In this document: positions 7,886 to 17,360 of the stretch, piece by piece
Layout: each line of letters starts with the position of its first letter
Position numbering within the stretch: position 1 is the stretch's first letter
Assembly (NCBI GenBank): GCA_020540725.1
Contig: JAJBSL010000005.1
Span: 62,001-126,000 of the forward strand
DNA from: Lachnospiraceae bacterium EP-SM-12S-S03
GTDB taxonomy: Bacteria > Bacillota > Clostridia > Lachnospirales > Lachnospiraceae
Length of the DNA: 64,000 bases
Reading direction: 5' to 3'
Position numbers and translations under genes: made by a program
Notes under the pieces: model-generated
Databases searched by the model: none
What the model saw: only the letters and a program-made list of their open reading frames with translations
What the model was told of the DNA's origin: nothing

Positions 7886-9019
7886 TTGATTATATACAAT
7901 TCAATGATTGTGTGGATTGTTGTGTTAGGAATTTGGAATAAACTTGTTAGGCAGTCAAAAGAGAAAACGCAACGGTTTGTACAGAAACAAAAAGACTATA
8001 AAGTGCCTATGTATCTGGCAATTTTAACATTTGGATATATTATATTTTGGGTTGGAATGAGAAGTGGAGTTGCAGATACTAGAGCATATATATCTATGTT
8101 TGAGGGATATCCAACATCGTTAGCAGCAATACCGCAATATTGGGATTTTTCTGAAAATAAGAGTCCAGGATTTATTACATTTAGTATCCTTTTTAAACAC
8201 TTTATATCTACAGATTATCATGTATGGTTAATGACGATTGCTATTTTATCAGGCATACCTATTATGTTGATATTGCGTAAAAGGTCAAAATATTTTTTTT
8301 ACAGTTCATTTCTATTTATGACAGGGATTATATTTTTTTGGATGCTAAATGGTATGAGGCAGTTTTGGGCTGCAGCAATAGTATTTTTGTTTTCTGATTG
8401 GATAGAAAAACGAAAAACTATTCCATTTATGATTGTTGTGCTGCTAGCTGCAACCATACACTTCACAGTACTAGTTATGATTCCAATGTATTTTGTCGCC
8501 ACTGCAAAACCATTTGGTAAAAAAGTTATACTATTTTTAATCTTGTTATTAATAGCTGTTATATTTTTGGAACCATTTGTCGGTGCCATGGAAGATGTGT
8601 TGGAAGAAACTGCTTATGCAGGATCAACTGCTCAATTTGCAGAGGATGATGGGGTCAATCCAATACGAGTGTTGGTCATGGCAGTTACTCCGGTAATTGC
8701 ATTTTGTGGAAGAAAGGTTCTTGAAAAAAAAGCAGATGCTTTTATTAATATTTGTATCAATATGTCAGTAATCTGTGCAGGAATTTATTTTCTGGGTATT
8801 TTTACAAGTGGAATATTAGTAGGGAGATTACCTATATATTTTGAGATATATAATTTAATATTACTCCCATATTTATTAAAGGAGTGTTTTACAAGAGAAA
8901 GTTCAAAAATAATGTTTGTTTTGTGTACAATAGGATTCTTAGGGTTTTATTATTTGCAGATGAAGAATTCGTATTATGTTAGTGAGTTTACAGGAATACT
9001 TAGTGGATGGAGAGGATAG
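7886..9019 (+). CDS. EpsG/Wzy-like polysaccharide polymerase
   Basis: 377 aa, very hydrophobic, with about ten predicted TM helices. The pattern near the N-terminus (FWVGMRSGVADTRAYISMF) and the MLNGMRQFWAAAIV segment fit the EpsG family, which is thought to polymerise repeat units on the outer membrane face. The start is taken as TTG at 7886 because GGAGGAG lies seven bases upstream. From this gene on, base composition drops to strongly AT-rich, as in serotype-specific cassettes. Confidence 0.8.
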   Translation: MIIYNSMIVWIVVLGIWNKLVRQSKEKTQRFVQKQKDYKVPMYLAILTFGYIIFWVGMRSGVADTRAYISMFEGYPTSLAAIPQYWDFSENKSPGFITFSILFKHFISTDYHVWLMTIAILSGIPIMLILRKRSKYFFYSSFLFMTGIIFFWMLNGMRQFWAAAIVFLFSDWIEKRKTIPFMIVVLLAATIHFTVLVMIPMYFVATAKPFGKKVILFLILLLIAVIFLEPFVGAMEDVLEETAYAGSTAQFAEDDGVNPIRVLVMAVTPVIAFCGRKVLEKKADAFINICINMSVICAGIYFLGIFTSGILVGRLPIYFEIYNLILLPYLLKECFTRESSKIMFVLCTIGFLGFYYLQMKNSYYVSEFTGILSGWRG

Positions 9020-9094
9020 AAGAAAAAAATTTAGTTTTTAAAACACAGTAAAAGAGTTAGAAAAGATTTATGAAGAATATAGTGGTGAAATAAG

Positions 9095-9982
9095 ATGAAA
9101 CATGCATATTTGATAATGGCACATGGAAATTGGAAGATTTTGAAATTACTTTTAAGACTTTTAGATTATGAAAAAAATGATATTTTTTTGCATATAGATG
9201 CGAAATCTCGAAATCATATTCCAAAAGATATTTTAGAGGTTGTTTCTAAGTCTAAGTTAGTGATTCTTGATTCAAAAAATATATATTGGGCGGATTATAG
9301 TATCATTGAGTGTGAATTACGACTTTTAGAAACGGCAAAGAAAAAAGGAAAATATTCATATTTTCATCTATTAAGTGGCGTCGATTTACCTATAAAATCA
9401 GCGAGAGAGATTTATAATTTCTTTGAAAAAAGTGGAAAGAACTTTATTGGGATTGTTCCAAATGAAGTTTATTATTCTATAAGGCGGGTTAAGTTTTATC
9501 ATCTTTTTACCCACATGGGAAGTTATCGTAGCTGCAAACTATTAAAGGGGTTGGATCGTCTGTTGGAATATGCGCAAAAATTTATTGGCATCAATAGACT
9601 TAAAAGCTTGGATTGGGAAATTATTGATGGATGGCAATGGTTTTCAATTACACAAGAATTTTGTAATTATTTGTTAGAAAATATAAAGGTTATAGAATCA
9701 GTCTTCAAAAATACAATATCTTGTGATGAATTGGTTTTGCAAACATTAATTTATAATTCTAAATATTATAATACACTTTATGATGTGTCTGATTTAAAGA
9801 ATGGTTCTATGAGATATATTGATTGGACAAGAGGAAAACCATATACATGGGGACAAGAAGAGTATGATTTTGATGAACTTATGAGCAGCCCCTACATGTT
9901 TGCGAGAAAATTTGATGAAACACATATGGAAATTGTAGAAAAGATTTTTGAAGAAATAAATAGGAGAAATCATTATGAATAG
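9095..9982 (+). CDS. GT14-family glycosyltransferase (beta-1,6-N-acetylglucosaminyltransferase-like)
   Basis: 295 aa. The N-terminus MKHAYLIMAHGNW, FLHIDAKS, YWADYSIIECELRLLETA and YFHLLSGVDLPIKS are the landmarks of the core-2/I-branching family. WQWFSITQEFCNYLL and a late TWGQEEYDF stretch follow. It probably adds a branching or backbone GlcNAc-type sugar to the lipid-linked repeat. It overlaps the next gene by 8 nt. Strongly AT-rich, as are its neighbours. Confidence 0.85.
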   Translation: MKHAYLIMAHGNWKILKLLLRLLDYEKNDIFLHIDAKSRNHIPKDILEVVSKSKLVILDSKNIYWADYSIIECELRLLETAKKKGKYSYFHLLSGVDLPIKSAREIYNFFEKSGKNFIGIVPNEVYYSIRRVKFYHLFTHMGSYRSCKLLKGLDRLLEYAQKFIGINRLKSLDWEIIDGWQWFSITQEFCNYLLENIKVIESVFKNTISCDELVLQTLIYNSKYYNTLYDVSDLKNGSMRYIDWTRGKPYTWGQEEYDFDELMSSPYMFARKFDETHMEIVEKIFEEINRRNHYE

Positions 9983-10973
9983 TAAACAATTAGCATGGAA
10001 AATCAGACGTCATGGAATTGAAATGACACATTTGTCTGGAGGAAGTCATATAGGAGCGATTTTATCTGTCGCAGATATTATTGCGGTTTTATATAGCGGT
10101 GTTATGAATATTGATTCTCAGAATCCGAAAAAGGATGACAGAGATAGATTTATCTTAAGTAAGGGGCATGCGGGTGCATCTATTTATGCAGCTTTAGCAG
10201 AAAACGGTTTCTTTGAAGTAGAGGAATTGAAGACTCATTATCAGAATGGAAGCCGTTTGTCCGGACATGTTTCACATCATTTGCCAGGGGTAGATTTTTC
10301 GACAGGCTCTTTGGGACATGGACTTTCAGCGGGAACAGGAATGGCATATGCGGCGAAAAAGGACGGAAAGAAACATAAAGTTTATGTAGTGTTAGGAGAC
10401 GGAGAATGCGATGAGGGTTCTGTATGGGAAGCGGCTTTATTTGCAAACCATTTCCGATTGAATAATTTGGTAGCGATTGTAGACCACAATCATATGCAGA
10501 GTTTAGATTTTCAAGAGAATACATTGGAGATTGAAGATTTTGGTACAAAATGGAAAGCGTTTGGCTGGAATGTGATTGAAATCAATGGAAATAATCATGA
10601 GGAATTAAAAGAAGCTTTTGCTAAGGCAGACGAGTATAGTAAAGAAGAGTATCATAAACCGACAGTAATCATTGCAAACACGATTAAAGGTTGTGGAATA
10701 TCTTTCATGCAGAATGATATTTTATGGCACTATCGTTTTCCGCATGGTGGATGGGAATATGATCAGGCAGTAACAGAATTGCATGAATACAAGCCGGAAG
10801 GTGTAGAAGACCCATATACTCCAAATGGAATTGAAAATCCGGCGCAACCGACAGAACAGGATGATATTGGGAATGACCATACGTTTTCTTATACGTGGAA
10901 TACATCTTATCCGGAAAAGATGCGTCGTGTAGAAGCGAAATCCGGAAGCGATGAAAGAGAACATAGAGTGTAA
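9975..10973 (+). CDS. Transketolase, N-terminal (TPP-binding) subunit
   Basis: 332 aa. It contains ILSKGHAGASIYAAL, STGSLGHGLSAGTGMA and the thiamine diphosphate/Mg motif VVLGDGECDEGSVWEAALFA with the following N residue. This is the N-terminal half of a split transketolase; the C-terminal half follows 11 nt later. Transketolase moves two-carbon ketol units between sugars. It sits inside a capsule-type cassette among glycosyltransferases rather than with pentose-phosphate genes, so it may make a special sugar precursor. The last 50 residues are acidic and Pro-rich and look like a linker. Confidence 0.9.
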   Translation: MNSKQLAWKIRRHGIEMTHLSGGSHIGAILSVADIIAVLYSGVMNIDSQNPKKDDRDRFILSKGHAGASIYAALAENGFFEVEELKTHYQNGSRLSGHVSHHLPGVDFSTGSLGHGLSAGTGMAYAAKKDGKKHKVYVVLGDGECDEGSVWEAALFANHFRLNNLVAIVDHNHMQSLDFQENTLEIEDFGTKWKAFGWNVIEINGNNHEELKEAFAKADEYSKEEYHKPTVIIANTIKGCGISFMQNDILWHYRFPHGGWEYDQAVTELHEYKPEGVEDPYTPNGIENPAQPTEQDDIGNDHTFSYTWNTSYPEKMRRVEAKSGSDEREHRV

Positions 10974-10984
10974 GGAGAAAAAAG

Positions 10985-11908
10985 ATGAGAGATACATTTG
11001 TCAGAACATTAGTTGAATTGGCAAAAGAAGATAAAAATATTGAATTGATTACAGGTGACCTTGGGTTTGGAGTATTGAAACCGTTTTGGGAGACAGTCCC
11101 AGATCAATTTACGAATGCGGGAATTGCTGAGCAGAATATGACGACAGTTGCGGCAGGAATGGCTTTGGAAGGAAAGACTGTATTTACATATTCGATTGGT
11201 AATTTCCCAACGTTAAGATGTCTAGAACAGATTAGAAATGACTGTGCATATCACAATGCGAATGTAAAAGTAGTTTGTATTGGTGGGGGATTCGTATATG
11301 GATCTCTTGGAATGAGTCATCAAGCCACAGAAGATTTAGCGATTCTTAGAGCACTGCCAGATGTAGTGGTCATGGCGCCAGCAGATTTAGTGGAAGCGGA
11401 AGAGTGTACAAAAGCGTTAGCAGCATACCCGGGAACGGCTTATTTACGTCTTGGTCGTGGAGGAGAAAAAAGGATTCATGCCCATATTGATAATTTCCAG
11501 ATTGGAAAAGCAATTCAGGTTAGAAATGGGGAGAAGATTGCGATTTTCTCTACAGGGGCAATTTTTGAAGAAGTGAATGCGGCTTATCAGGTTCTTATCG
11601 AGAAGGGATATAATCCGGCAGTATACACATTCCCAACAGTGAAGCCAATAGATAAAGGTGCAATTGAAGAGTGTGCAAGAGAGTTTGAAGTTGTTGTTAC
11701 ATGTGAAGAACACAATATTGTTGGTGGTTTTGGAAGTGCTGTAGCAGAAATTATGGCGGAAATGAAAGAAAAGAAAGCATATTTGTTACGAATTGGTTTG
11801 AATGATGAGTATTCCATTAAGGTAGGAAATCAGAATTATTTAAGAGAGCAGTATAGAATGGATAGCAAATCAATCGTTGAGAAAATTGAGGATACAATTC
11901 ATGGGTAA
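10985..11908 (+). CDS. Transketolase, C-terminal subunit
   Basis: 307 aa. The pyrimidine-binding domain (NAGIAEQNMTTVAAGMALEG, with the Glu that activates thiamine diphosphate) is followed by the transketolase C-terminal domain (VVTCEEHNIVGGFGSAVAE). GGFVYGSLGMSHQATEDLAIL supplies the substrate-side His. It completes the split enzyme with the upstream subunit. Its stop overlaps the next gene's start by 8 nt. Confidence 0.9.
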   Translation: MRDTFVRTLVELAKEDKNIELITGDLGFGVLKPFWETVPDQFTNAGIAEQNMTTVAAGMALEGKTVFTYSIGNFPTLRCLEQIRNDCAYHNANVKVVCIGGGFVYGSLGMSHQATEDLAILRALPDVVVMAPADLVEAEECTKALAAYPGTAYLRLGRGGEKRIHAHIDNFQIGKAIQVRNGEKIAIFSTGAIFEEVNAAYQVLIEKGYNPAVYTFPTVKPIDKGAIEECAREFEVVVTCEEHNIVGGFGSAVAEIMAEMKEKKAYLLRIGLNDEYSIKVGNQNYLREQYRMDSKSIVEKIEDTIHG

Positions 11909-13025
11909 AAGAATTCTTGTTACATCTACAGATTTGATGATGGTACAATTTTTATTACCACATATTAGAAATCTAGCTGAAAATGGATATACAGTAGAAA
12001 TCGCCTGTTCAGAGGTAGGTGGACGTATGAAAGAAATCCACGATAAGATTGGCGATTGTGTAAAAAAAGTCCATACAGTAAATCTACATAGAAGCCCAAT
12101 CACCCCGGGAAACTTTAAAGGGTTCAGAGAAATGAAACGTATCGTTGAGCAAGGGTGTTATGATATTATCTGGACGAATGAGCCAGTTATGGGAGTAGTT
12201 ACAAGACTGGCAGCAAAGAAAGCTAGAAAACGTGGAACGAAAGTATTGTATATGGTTCACGGATTCCATTTCTATGATGGAGCACCTAAATTGAATTGGA
12301 TGATTTACTATCCAATTGAAAAAGCGATGGCTTCAAAAGCAGATGTAATCTGTACTGTGAATCAGGAAGATTATGAAAGAGCGAAAGGTTTCAATGTAAA
12401 AGAAGTAAAATATATTCATGGGATTGGAATAGATACTGGTAGACTAACAGTGGGAGAAAATCAAAAAGATATACGAGAAGAATTAGGTTTGAATGATGAT
12501 GATTTTCTTGTACTTTCTGTAGGAGAATTAAACGAGAATAAAAATCAGAAGGTTATTGCAAAAGCCATTTCTTTGTTAAGAGATAAGAATATTCATTATA
12601 TTCTCTGTGGCAAGGGTGATCAGTTGGATAATCTGAAAAAGTTCGTTGAAGAAAAGAAGCTGAAACAAAATGTTCATTTTCTAGGATATCGGACTGATGT
12701 GGTAGACATTTGCAGTCAGGCAGACGTATATGTAATGCCTTCTAAGAGAGAGGGATTACCAGTTGCATCTTTGGAAGCAATGTATTGTGGACTTCCACTT
12801 GTAACATCAAATATTCGAGGATTAACAGATGTAATGGAAAATGGAGTTTCTGGTTATATGTGTAGTCCGGAAGATGTGAAAGGATTTGCGAAGGGAATTA
12901 AGAACTTGAAAAATAATCCGGAAATGCGAAAGAAGATGGGAGAACATAATAGAGAAACTGTAAAACCATATTGTATTGAGGAAACTAAGAAAGAAGTATT
13001 AAAGTTAATAATGTCTTTCAGATAG
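11901..13025 (+). CDS. GT4-family glycosyltransferase
   Basis: 374 aa with GT-B fold. The N-terminal domain begins MGKRILVTSTDLMM; the C-terminal Rossmann domain includes LSVGELNENKNQKVIAKAI and the nucleotide-binding EX7E region PSKREGLPVASLEAM. The ATG at 11901 is chosen over an upstream TTG because a GAGG lies about ten bases before it and it gives the usual N-terminus. It overlaps the transketolase gene by 8 nt. It transfers a sugar from an NDP donor to the growing lipid-linked unit; donor unknown. Confidence 0.85.
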   Translation: MGKRILVTSTDLMMVQFLLPHIRNLAENGYTVEIACSEVGGRMKEIHDKIGDCVKKVHTVNLHRSPITPGNFKGFREMKRIVEQGCYDIIWTNEPVMGVVTRLAAKKARKRGTKVLYMVHGFHFYDGAPKLNWMIYYPIEKAMASKADVICTVNQEDYERAKGFNVKEVKYIHGIGIDTGRLTVGENQKDIREELGLNDDDFLVLSVGELNENKNQKVIAKAISLLRDKNIHYILCGKGDQLDNLKKFVEEKKLKQNVHFLGYRTDVVDICSQADVYVMPSKREGLPVASLEAMYCGLPLVTSNIRGLTDVMENGVSGYMCSPEDVKGFAKGIKNLKNNPEMRKKMGEHNRETVKPYCIEETKKEVLKLIMSFR

Positions 13026-13058
13026 ATAGTTATATTGAGTGAAAAAGGAATGGGGAAA

Positions 13059-14162
13059 ATGGTAAGAGTATTACATATATTCCATAACATGGGAAATGGT
13101 GGAATAGAGAATTTTGTAATGAATTATTATCGTGCAATTGATAGAGAAAAGATACAGTTTGACTTTTTGACTTCTGTAGAGGAAGAAGGGTATTTTGACG
13201 AAGAAATAAAAAAAATGGGTGGACATATCTATCATGCGTATCCTAAAAAGAAAAATCCGATAAAAAATTATTTTAGTATAGCAAAAATTGTTCGTGATAA
13301 AGGATATAGTATAGTTCACAGGCATACAGGAAGTGCAATTTCTAATATAGATTTGTTAGCAGCAAGGCATGGGGGAGCGGAAGTGTTAATATCACATTCG
13401 CATGCTACGCAAGCAGGGGAAAAATGGTTGCATTATTTGGCTAGAATTATTTTTCATGTAAAAGTAGAAGAATTTGCGTGTTCTAAAGAAGCAGGACGAT
13501 GGCTTTTTGGGAAAAATGACGTAGAGAATGGAAAGGTACAAATTATAAGAAATGCAATTGAAACACAACTATATAGATTTGATGAAGAAGAAAGAAGAAA
13601 AGTACGGGAAGAGAAAAATGCTAGTGGTAAATTGATTATAGGACATGTTGGAAATTTTAATGAGGTCAAAAACCAAACATTTATAATCGATATTTTCAAT
13701 AGCATTCAAAGAAAAAGTGAGAATGTAGAACTTTGGTTGGTTGGAGACGGTGAATGGCGTGAAAAGATAGAAAAGAAGGTAGAAAAATTAGAGTTACAGA
13801 AGAAAGTTGTTTTCTGGGGAAAACGGAATGATGTTTCAAATATTATGCAGGGAATGGACGTTTTTCTTTTTCCATCGTTGCATGAGGGGTTTGGGATTGT
13901 TTTGATTGAAGCTCAATGTTCTGGATTGTATTGTTTGGCGTCTATTGATACAATTCCGAAAGAAGTAAACATAACTGAAACTGTAAAATTTATTTCTTTA
14001 AATGAAAGCGCAGAGACATGGGGAGAAGAAATTATAAAAATTTTGAAAAAAGATAGGGACAGAGAGTGGGGATATAAACGTATAAAAGAAGCAGGATTTG
14101 ATATTAAGGATGCAGCGGAGGATTTGGAACGGAGGTATTTAACTTATGCAAGGCAAAAATAA
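13059..14162 (+). CDS. GT4-family glycosyltransferase
   Basis: 367 aa. It starts MVRVLHIFHNMGNGGIENFVM, the glycine loop typical of EpsF/CapM-like GT4 enzymes, and has IGHVGNFNEVKNQTF and the donor site FPSLHEGFGIVLIEAQ. The ATG at 13059 follows AAGGA at about nine bases; TTG at 13035 and ATG at 13050 are in frame alternatives. It overlaps the next GT2 gene by 17 nt. Donor and acceptor are unknown. Confidence 0.85.
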   Translation: MVRVLHIFHNMGNGGIENFVMNYYRAIDREKIQFDFLTSVEEEGYFDEEIKKMGGHIYHAYPKKKNPIKNYFSIAKIVRDKGYSIVHRHTGSAISNIDLLAARHGGAEVLISHSHATQAGEKWLHYLARIIFHVKVEEFACSKEAGRWLFGKNDVENGKVQIIRNAIETQLYRFDEEERRKVREEKNASGKLIIGHVGNFNEVKNQTFIIDIFNSIQRKSENVELWLVGDGEWREKIEKKVEKLELQKKVVFWGKRNDVSNIMQGMDVFLFPSLHEGFGIVLIEAQCSGLYCLASIDTIPKEVNITETVKFISLNESAETWGEEIIKILKKDRDREWGYKRIKEAGFDIKDAAEDLERRYLTYARQK

Positions 14163-14970
14163 GGTTTCTATATTGATGGGAATATACAATTGTGCAGATA
14201 CTTTGGGTGATGCAATTGATTCTATTCTCAAGCAAACCTATGAAAATTGGGAACTTATATTGTGTGATGATGGTTCACAAGATGGTACATATCAAGTTGC
14301 ATTAAAATATCAAGAACAATATCCGGATAAAATCATTCTATTAAAAAATAAAAAAAATATTAGATTAGCAGCAACATTGAATCATTGTGCCCAATATGCG
14401 ACAGGAAAATATATTGCTCGTATGGATGGTGATGATTTATCTTTGTCTGATCGCTTTGAAAAGCAGGTGGATTTTTTGGAGAAACATCCGGAATATGCTC
14501 TGGTTGGAACTTATATGAAGGCATTTGATGAAGAAGGAGAAAAAAATATAATTCCGATTAAAGAAATTCCTGTTAAAACAGATTTGCCGAAATTTAATCC
14601 ATTTCATCATGCGACAGTTATGATGAAACGAGAGGTATTTGAAGCATTAGAAGGATATCGGGTATATAAACTTACGACTAGGGCAGAAGATGTAGATCTT
14701 TGGTTTCGCTTTTTTGCAAATGGATATAAAGGATACAATATTGCAGAGCCATTATATTTAGTTAGGGAAGATGTGTCAACTTTTAATCGGCGGACATTCA
14801 AACATTCATTAGAAGCATCTAGAGTATTGATTCATGGAATTAAGTTATTAAAATTACCATTCCAATATTATATTTTTGCGATGAAACCTGTTGTGTCACA
14901 AATAACACCGATTTGGTTGAAGAGAAAATTTAGAAAAAATATGGATAATAGAAATAGAAGAGGAGATTAG
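14146..14970 (+). CDS. GT2-family glycosyltransferase
   Basis: 274 aa with a GT-A fold. VSILMGIYNCADTLGDAIDSI, LILCDDGSQDGT and the metal-binding RMDGDDLSL (DXD) are present, followed by the acceptor helix region. GGAGG ten bases upstream supports this ATG, which overlaps the preceding gene. A cytoplasmic-face inverting transferase for repeat-unit assembly. Confidence 0.87.
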   Translation: MQGKNKVSILMGIYNCADTLGDAIDSILKQTYENWELILCDDGSQDGTYQVALKYQEQYPDKIILLKNKKNIRLAATLNHCAQYATGKYIARMDGDDLSLSDRFEKQVDFLEKHPEYALVGTYMKAFDEEGEKNIIPIKEIPVKTDLPKFNPFHHATVMMKREVFEALEGYRVYKLTTRAEDVDLWFRFFANGYKGYNIAEPLYLVREDVSTFNRRTFKHSLEASRVLIHGIKLLKLPFQYYIFAMKPVVSQITPIWLKRKFRKNMDNRNRRGD

Positions 14971-14971
14971 T

Positions 14972-15679
14972 ATGATTCCTAAAGTAATTCATTATTGTTG
15001 GTTTGGTAGAGGGAAAATGCCAGAGCTGGCCAATAAGTGTATAGAAAGTTGGAAAAAATATTGCCCAGACTATAAAATTATAGAATGGAATGAGGATAAC
15101 TTTGATATTAATTGTTGTGAATATGTAAGAGAGGCATATGAAAGTAAGCGTTTTGCTTTTGTTACAGATTATGTTCGTCTGTATGCCATGTATACACAAG
15201 GAGGTATTTACATGGACACGGATGTAGAAGTGACAAAAAATTTGGATAAGTTTCTTGTACATCAAGGATTTTCGGGTTTTGAATCTGATACTCAGATTCC
15301 GACCGGGATTATGGCATCAGAAAAAGGTTTTTCATTGTTTAAAGAATTACTTTCTTATTATGATGGACGTCATTTTGTGGATGAGAATGGTAATCAAGAT
15401 ACAACTACAAATACAGTAACAATAACAAAGATGCTTTCTGAAAAAGGCTTTGTCCCAAATGGAAAATATCAAGTTTTGGACGGGTTTGCATTATATCCAA
15501 GAGATGTATTTTGCCCATTAGATGATGCAACAGGCATTATGTATGATTCCAAGGATACAGCAACCATTCATTGGTTTAATAAATCCTGGGTACCGCAAAA
15601 ATTAAGAATGAGAAGTAAGATTACTAGAGTATTTCATCGTTGGTTTGGAGTGGATTGTTTTGCTTTTTTAAAGAGGTAA
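14972..15679 (+). CDS. GT32-type capsular polysaccharide glycosyltransferase
   Basis: 235 aa. MIPKVIHYCWFGRGKMPE at the N-terminus, SWKKYCPDYKIIEWNEDNFD and the DXD block YTQGGIYMDTDVEV define the Och1/capsular GT32 family. The C-terminal TIHWFNKSW motif is also typical. It follows the previous transferase by one base after GGAG, so the two are translationally coupled. Retaining transferase, sugar unknown. Confidence 0.88.
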   Translation: MIPKVIHYCWFGRGKMPELANKCIESWKKYCPDYKIIEWNEDNFDINCCEYVREAYESKRFAFVTDYVRLYAMYTQGGIYMDTDVEVTKNLDKFLVHQGFSGFESDTQIPTGIMASEKGFSLFKELLSYYDGRHFVDENGNQDTTTNTVTITKMLSEKGFVPNGKYQVLDGFALYPRDVFCPLDDATGIMYDSKDTATIHWFNKSWVPQKLRMRSKITRVFHRWFGVDCFAFLKR

Positions 15680-15691
15680 GAGGGGAAATAT

Positions 15692-16786
15692 ATGAAAAAA
15701 GTAATGTTAGTATTTGGCACAAGACCAGAAGCAATAAAAATGTGCCCATTAGTTAATGAATTGAAAACAAGAAAAGAAATAGAAACTGTTGTTTGTGTTA
15801 CAGGACAGCATAGACAAATGTTAGATCAGGTTTTAGAGGTATTTGATGTAGTTCCAGATTATGATTTGTCAATTATGAAGGAAAAGCAAACTTTGTTTGA
15901 TATTACTACGAATATTCTGAACAATATAAAAGCAGTACTGGAAAAGGTTCAACCAGATATTGTTTTGGTACATGGTGATACATCAACAACATTTGTGACA
16001 GCGCTTGCTTGTTTTTATCTACAAGTTCCAGTTGGTCATGTTGAAGCAGGATTACGTACATATGATATTTATTCACCATATCCTGAAGAGTTTAACAGAC
16101 AGGCAGTAGGAATTATTAGTAACTATAATTTTGCACCTACAGAAAAAGCAAAAGAAAATTTAATCAAAGAAGGTAAGAAGAAAGAAGCTATATACGTAAC
16201 GGGGAATACGGCAATAGATGCACTAAAAACTACAGTAAAAAAAGAGTATTATCATTCTGAATTAGAATGGGCAAGAGGAAGCCGATTGATATTAATTACA
16301 GCTCATCGAAGAGAAAATCTGGGCGAGCCAATGAAAGCTATGTTTAGAGCAATACTTCGTGTTTTAAAGGAACATCCGGATGTAAAAGCGATTTATCCAA
16401 TACACATGAACCCGGTTGTAAGAGAGATTGCAGATAGTATTTTGGGAAAGGAAGAGAGAATTCATATTATTGAGCCATTAGAGGTAATTGACTTTCACAA
16501 TTTTTTGAATCAGAGTTATATGATTCTGACGGATTCAGGAGGAATACAAGAAGAAGCTCCGTCTCTTGGAAAACCAGTCCTGGTTATGCGTGATACAACA
16601 GAACGACCAGAAGGTATTGAAGCGGGGACATTAAAATTGGTGGGAACAGAAGAAGAAACTATTTATCGAAACTTTAAGAAGCTTCTTGAAGATGAAGAAG
16701 AATATAAAAGGATGAGTAATGCAAGCAATCCATATGGAGATGGATTTGCATGTAAAAGAATTGCAGATATATTGGCTGACGATTAA
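15692..16786 (+). CDS. wecB: UDP-N-acetylglucosamine 2-epimerase (non-hydrolysing)
   Basis: 364 aa, full length. LVFGTRPEAIKMCPLV, VTGQHRQMLDQVLEVF, VHGDTSTTF, GHVEAGLRTYD and LTDSGGIQEEAPSLGKPVL are the family signatures and include the catalytic acidic and His residues. It makes UDP-ManNAc from UDP-GlcNAc, a precursor for ManNAc or ManNAcA in surface polymers. No ManNAc dehydrogenase is seen in the window, so ManNAc itself may be used. Confidence 0.93.
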   Translation: MKKVMLVFGTRPEAIKMCPLVNELKTRKEIETVVCVTGQHRQMLDQVLEVFDVVPDYDLSIMKEKQTLFDITTNILNNIKAVLEKVQPDIVLVHGDTSTTFVTALACFYLQVPVGHVEAGLRTYDIYSPYPEEFNRQAVGIISNYNFAPTEKAKENLIKEGKKKEAIYVTGNTAIDALKTTVKKEYYHSELEWARGSRLILITAHRRENLGEPMKAMFRAILRVLKEHPDVKAIYPIHMNPVVREIADSILGKEERIHIIEPLEVIDFHNFLNQSYMILTDSGGIQEEAPSLGKPVLVMRDTTERPEGIEAGTLKLVGTEEETIYRNFKKLLEDEEEYKRMSNASNPYGDGFACKRIADILADD

Positions 16787-16804
16787 GAATGATGGAGAAG
16801 AAAA

Positions 16805-17353
16805 ATGTCTTTTTTAAGAAATTTATTATATCGCTTGCGGGGAGAAGCATCTACAGATAGTCTGATAAAACTTGGACTTAAGGTGGGAAAGAATTTTAGA
16901 AGAAATGAACATTGTATCATCGACCAATCACACTGCTGGTTGATTGAAATTGGAGATGATGTTACTTTAGCTCCACGAGTGCATATTCTTGCTCATGATG
17001 CCAGTATGTGGCAAGGATGTGGATATACTAAGATTGCACCAGTACATATTGGAAATAATGTTTTTATAGGAGCAGGAAGTATAATAATGCCTGGGATAAC
17101 AATTGGAAATAATTCAATAATCGGTGCGGGAAGTATTGTAACACATGATGTTGAAGAAGGAAGTGTAGTTGCTGGAAATCCGGCGCGGAAACTAAAAGAT
17201 TACCATGATTTTATTAACGAGAATAAAGAGTATATGAAGAGCAAGCCTTGTTATGGAGAGGACTATACGTTGAGAAATCCTTCGTTTACAGAAGTACAGA
17301 AACAGGAACAAAAGGAAGCTGTTGAAGAAAATAAATTCGGATATGTAAGGTAG
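16805..17353 (+). CDS. Hexapeptide-repeat (LbH) acyltransferase
   Basis: 182 aa. A left-handed beta-helix is formed by hexapeptide turns (IGNNVFIGAGSIIMPGITIG, then NNSIIGAGSIVTHDV), with VVAGNPARKLKDY at the end, as in O-acetyltransferases of the WcaF/NodL type. It probably O-acetylates a sugar of the repeat unit using acetyl-CoA. A second, membrane-bound acyltransferase lies at 22969. Confidence 0.87.
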   Translation: MSFLRNLLYRLRGEASTDSLIKLGLKVGKNFRRNEHCIIDQSHCWLIEIGDDVTLAPRVHILAHDASMWQGCGYTKIAPVHIGNNVFIGAGSIIMPGITIGNNSIIGAGSIVTHDVEEGSVVAGNPARKLKDYHDFINENKEYMKSKPCYGEDYTLRNPSFTEVQKQEQKEAVEENKFGYVR

Positions 17354-17360
17354 AAATAGT

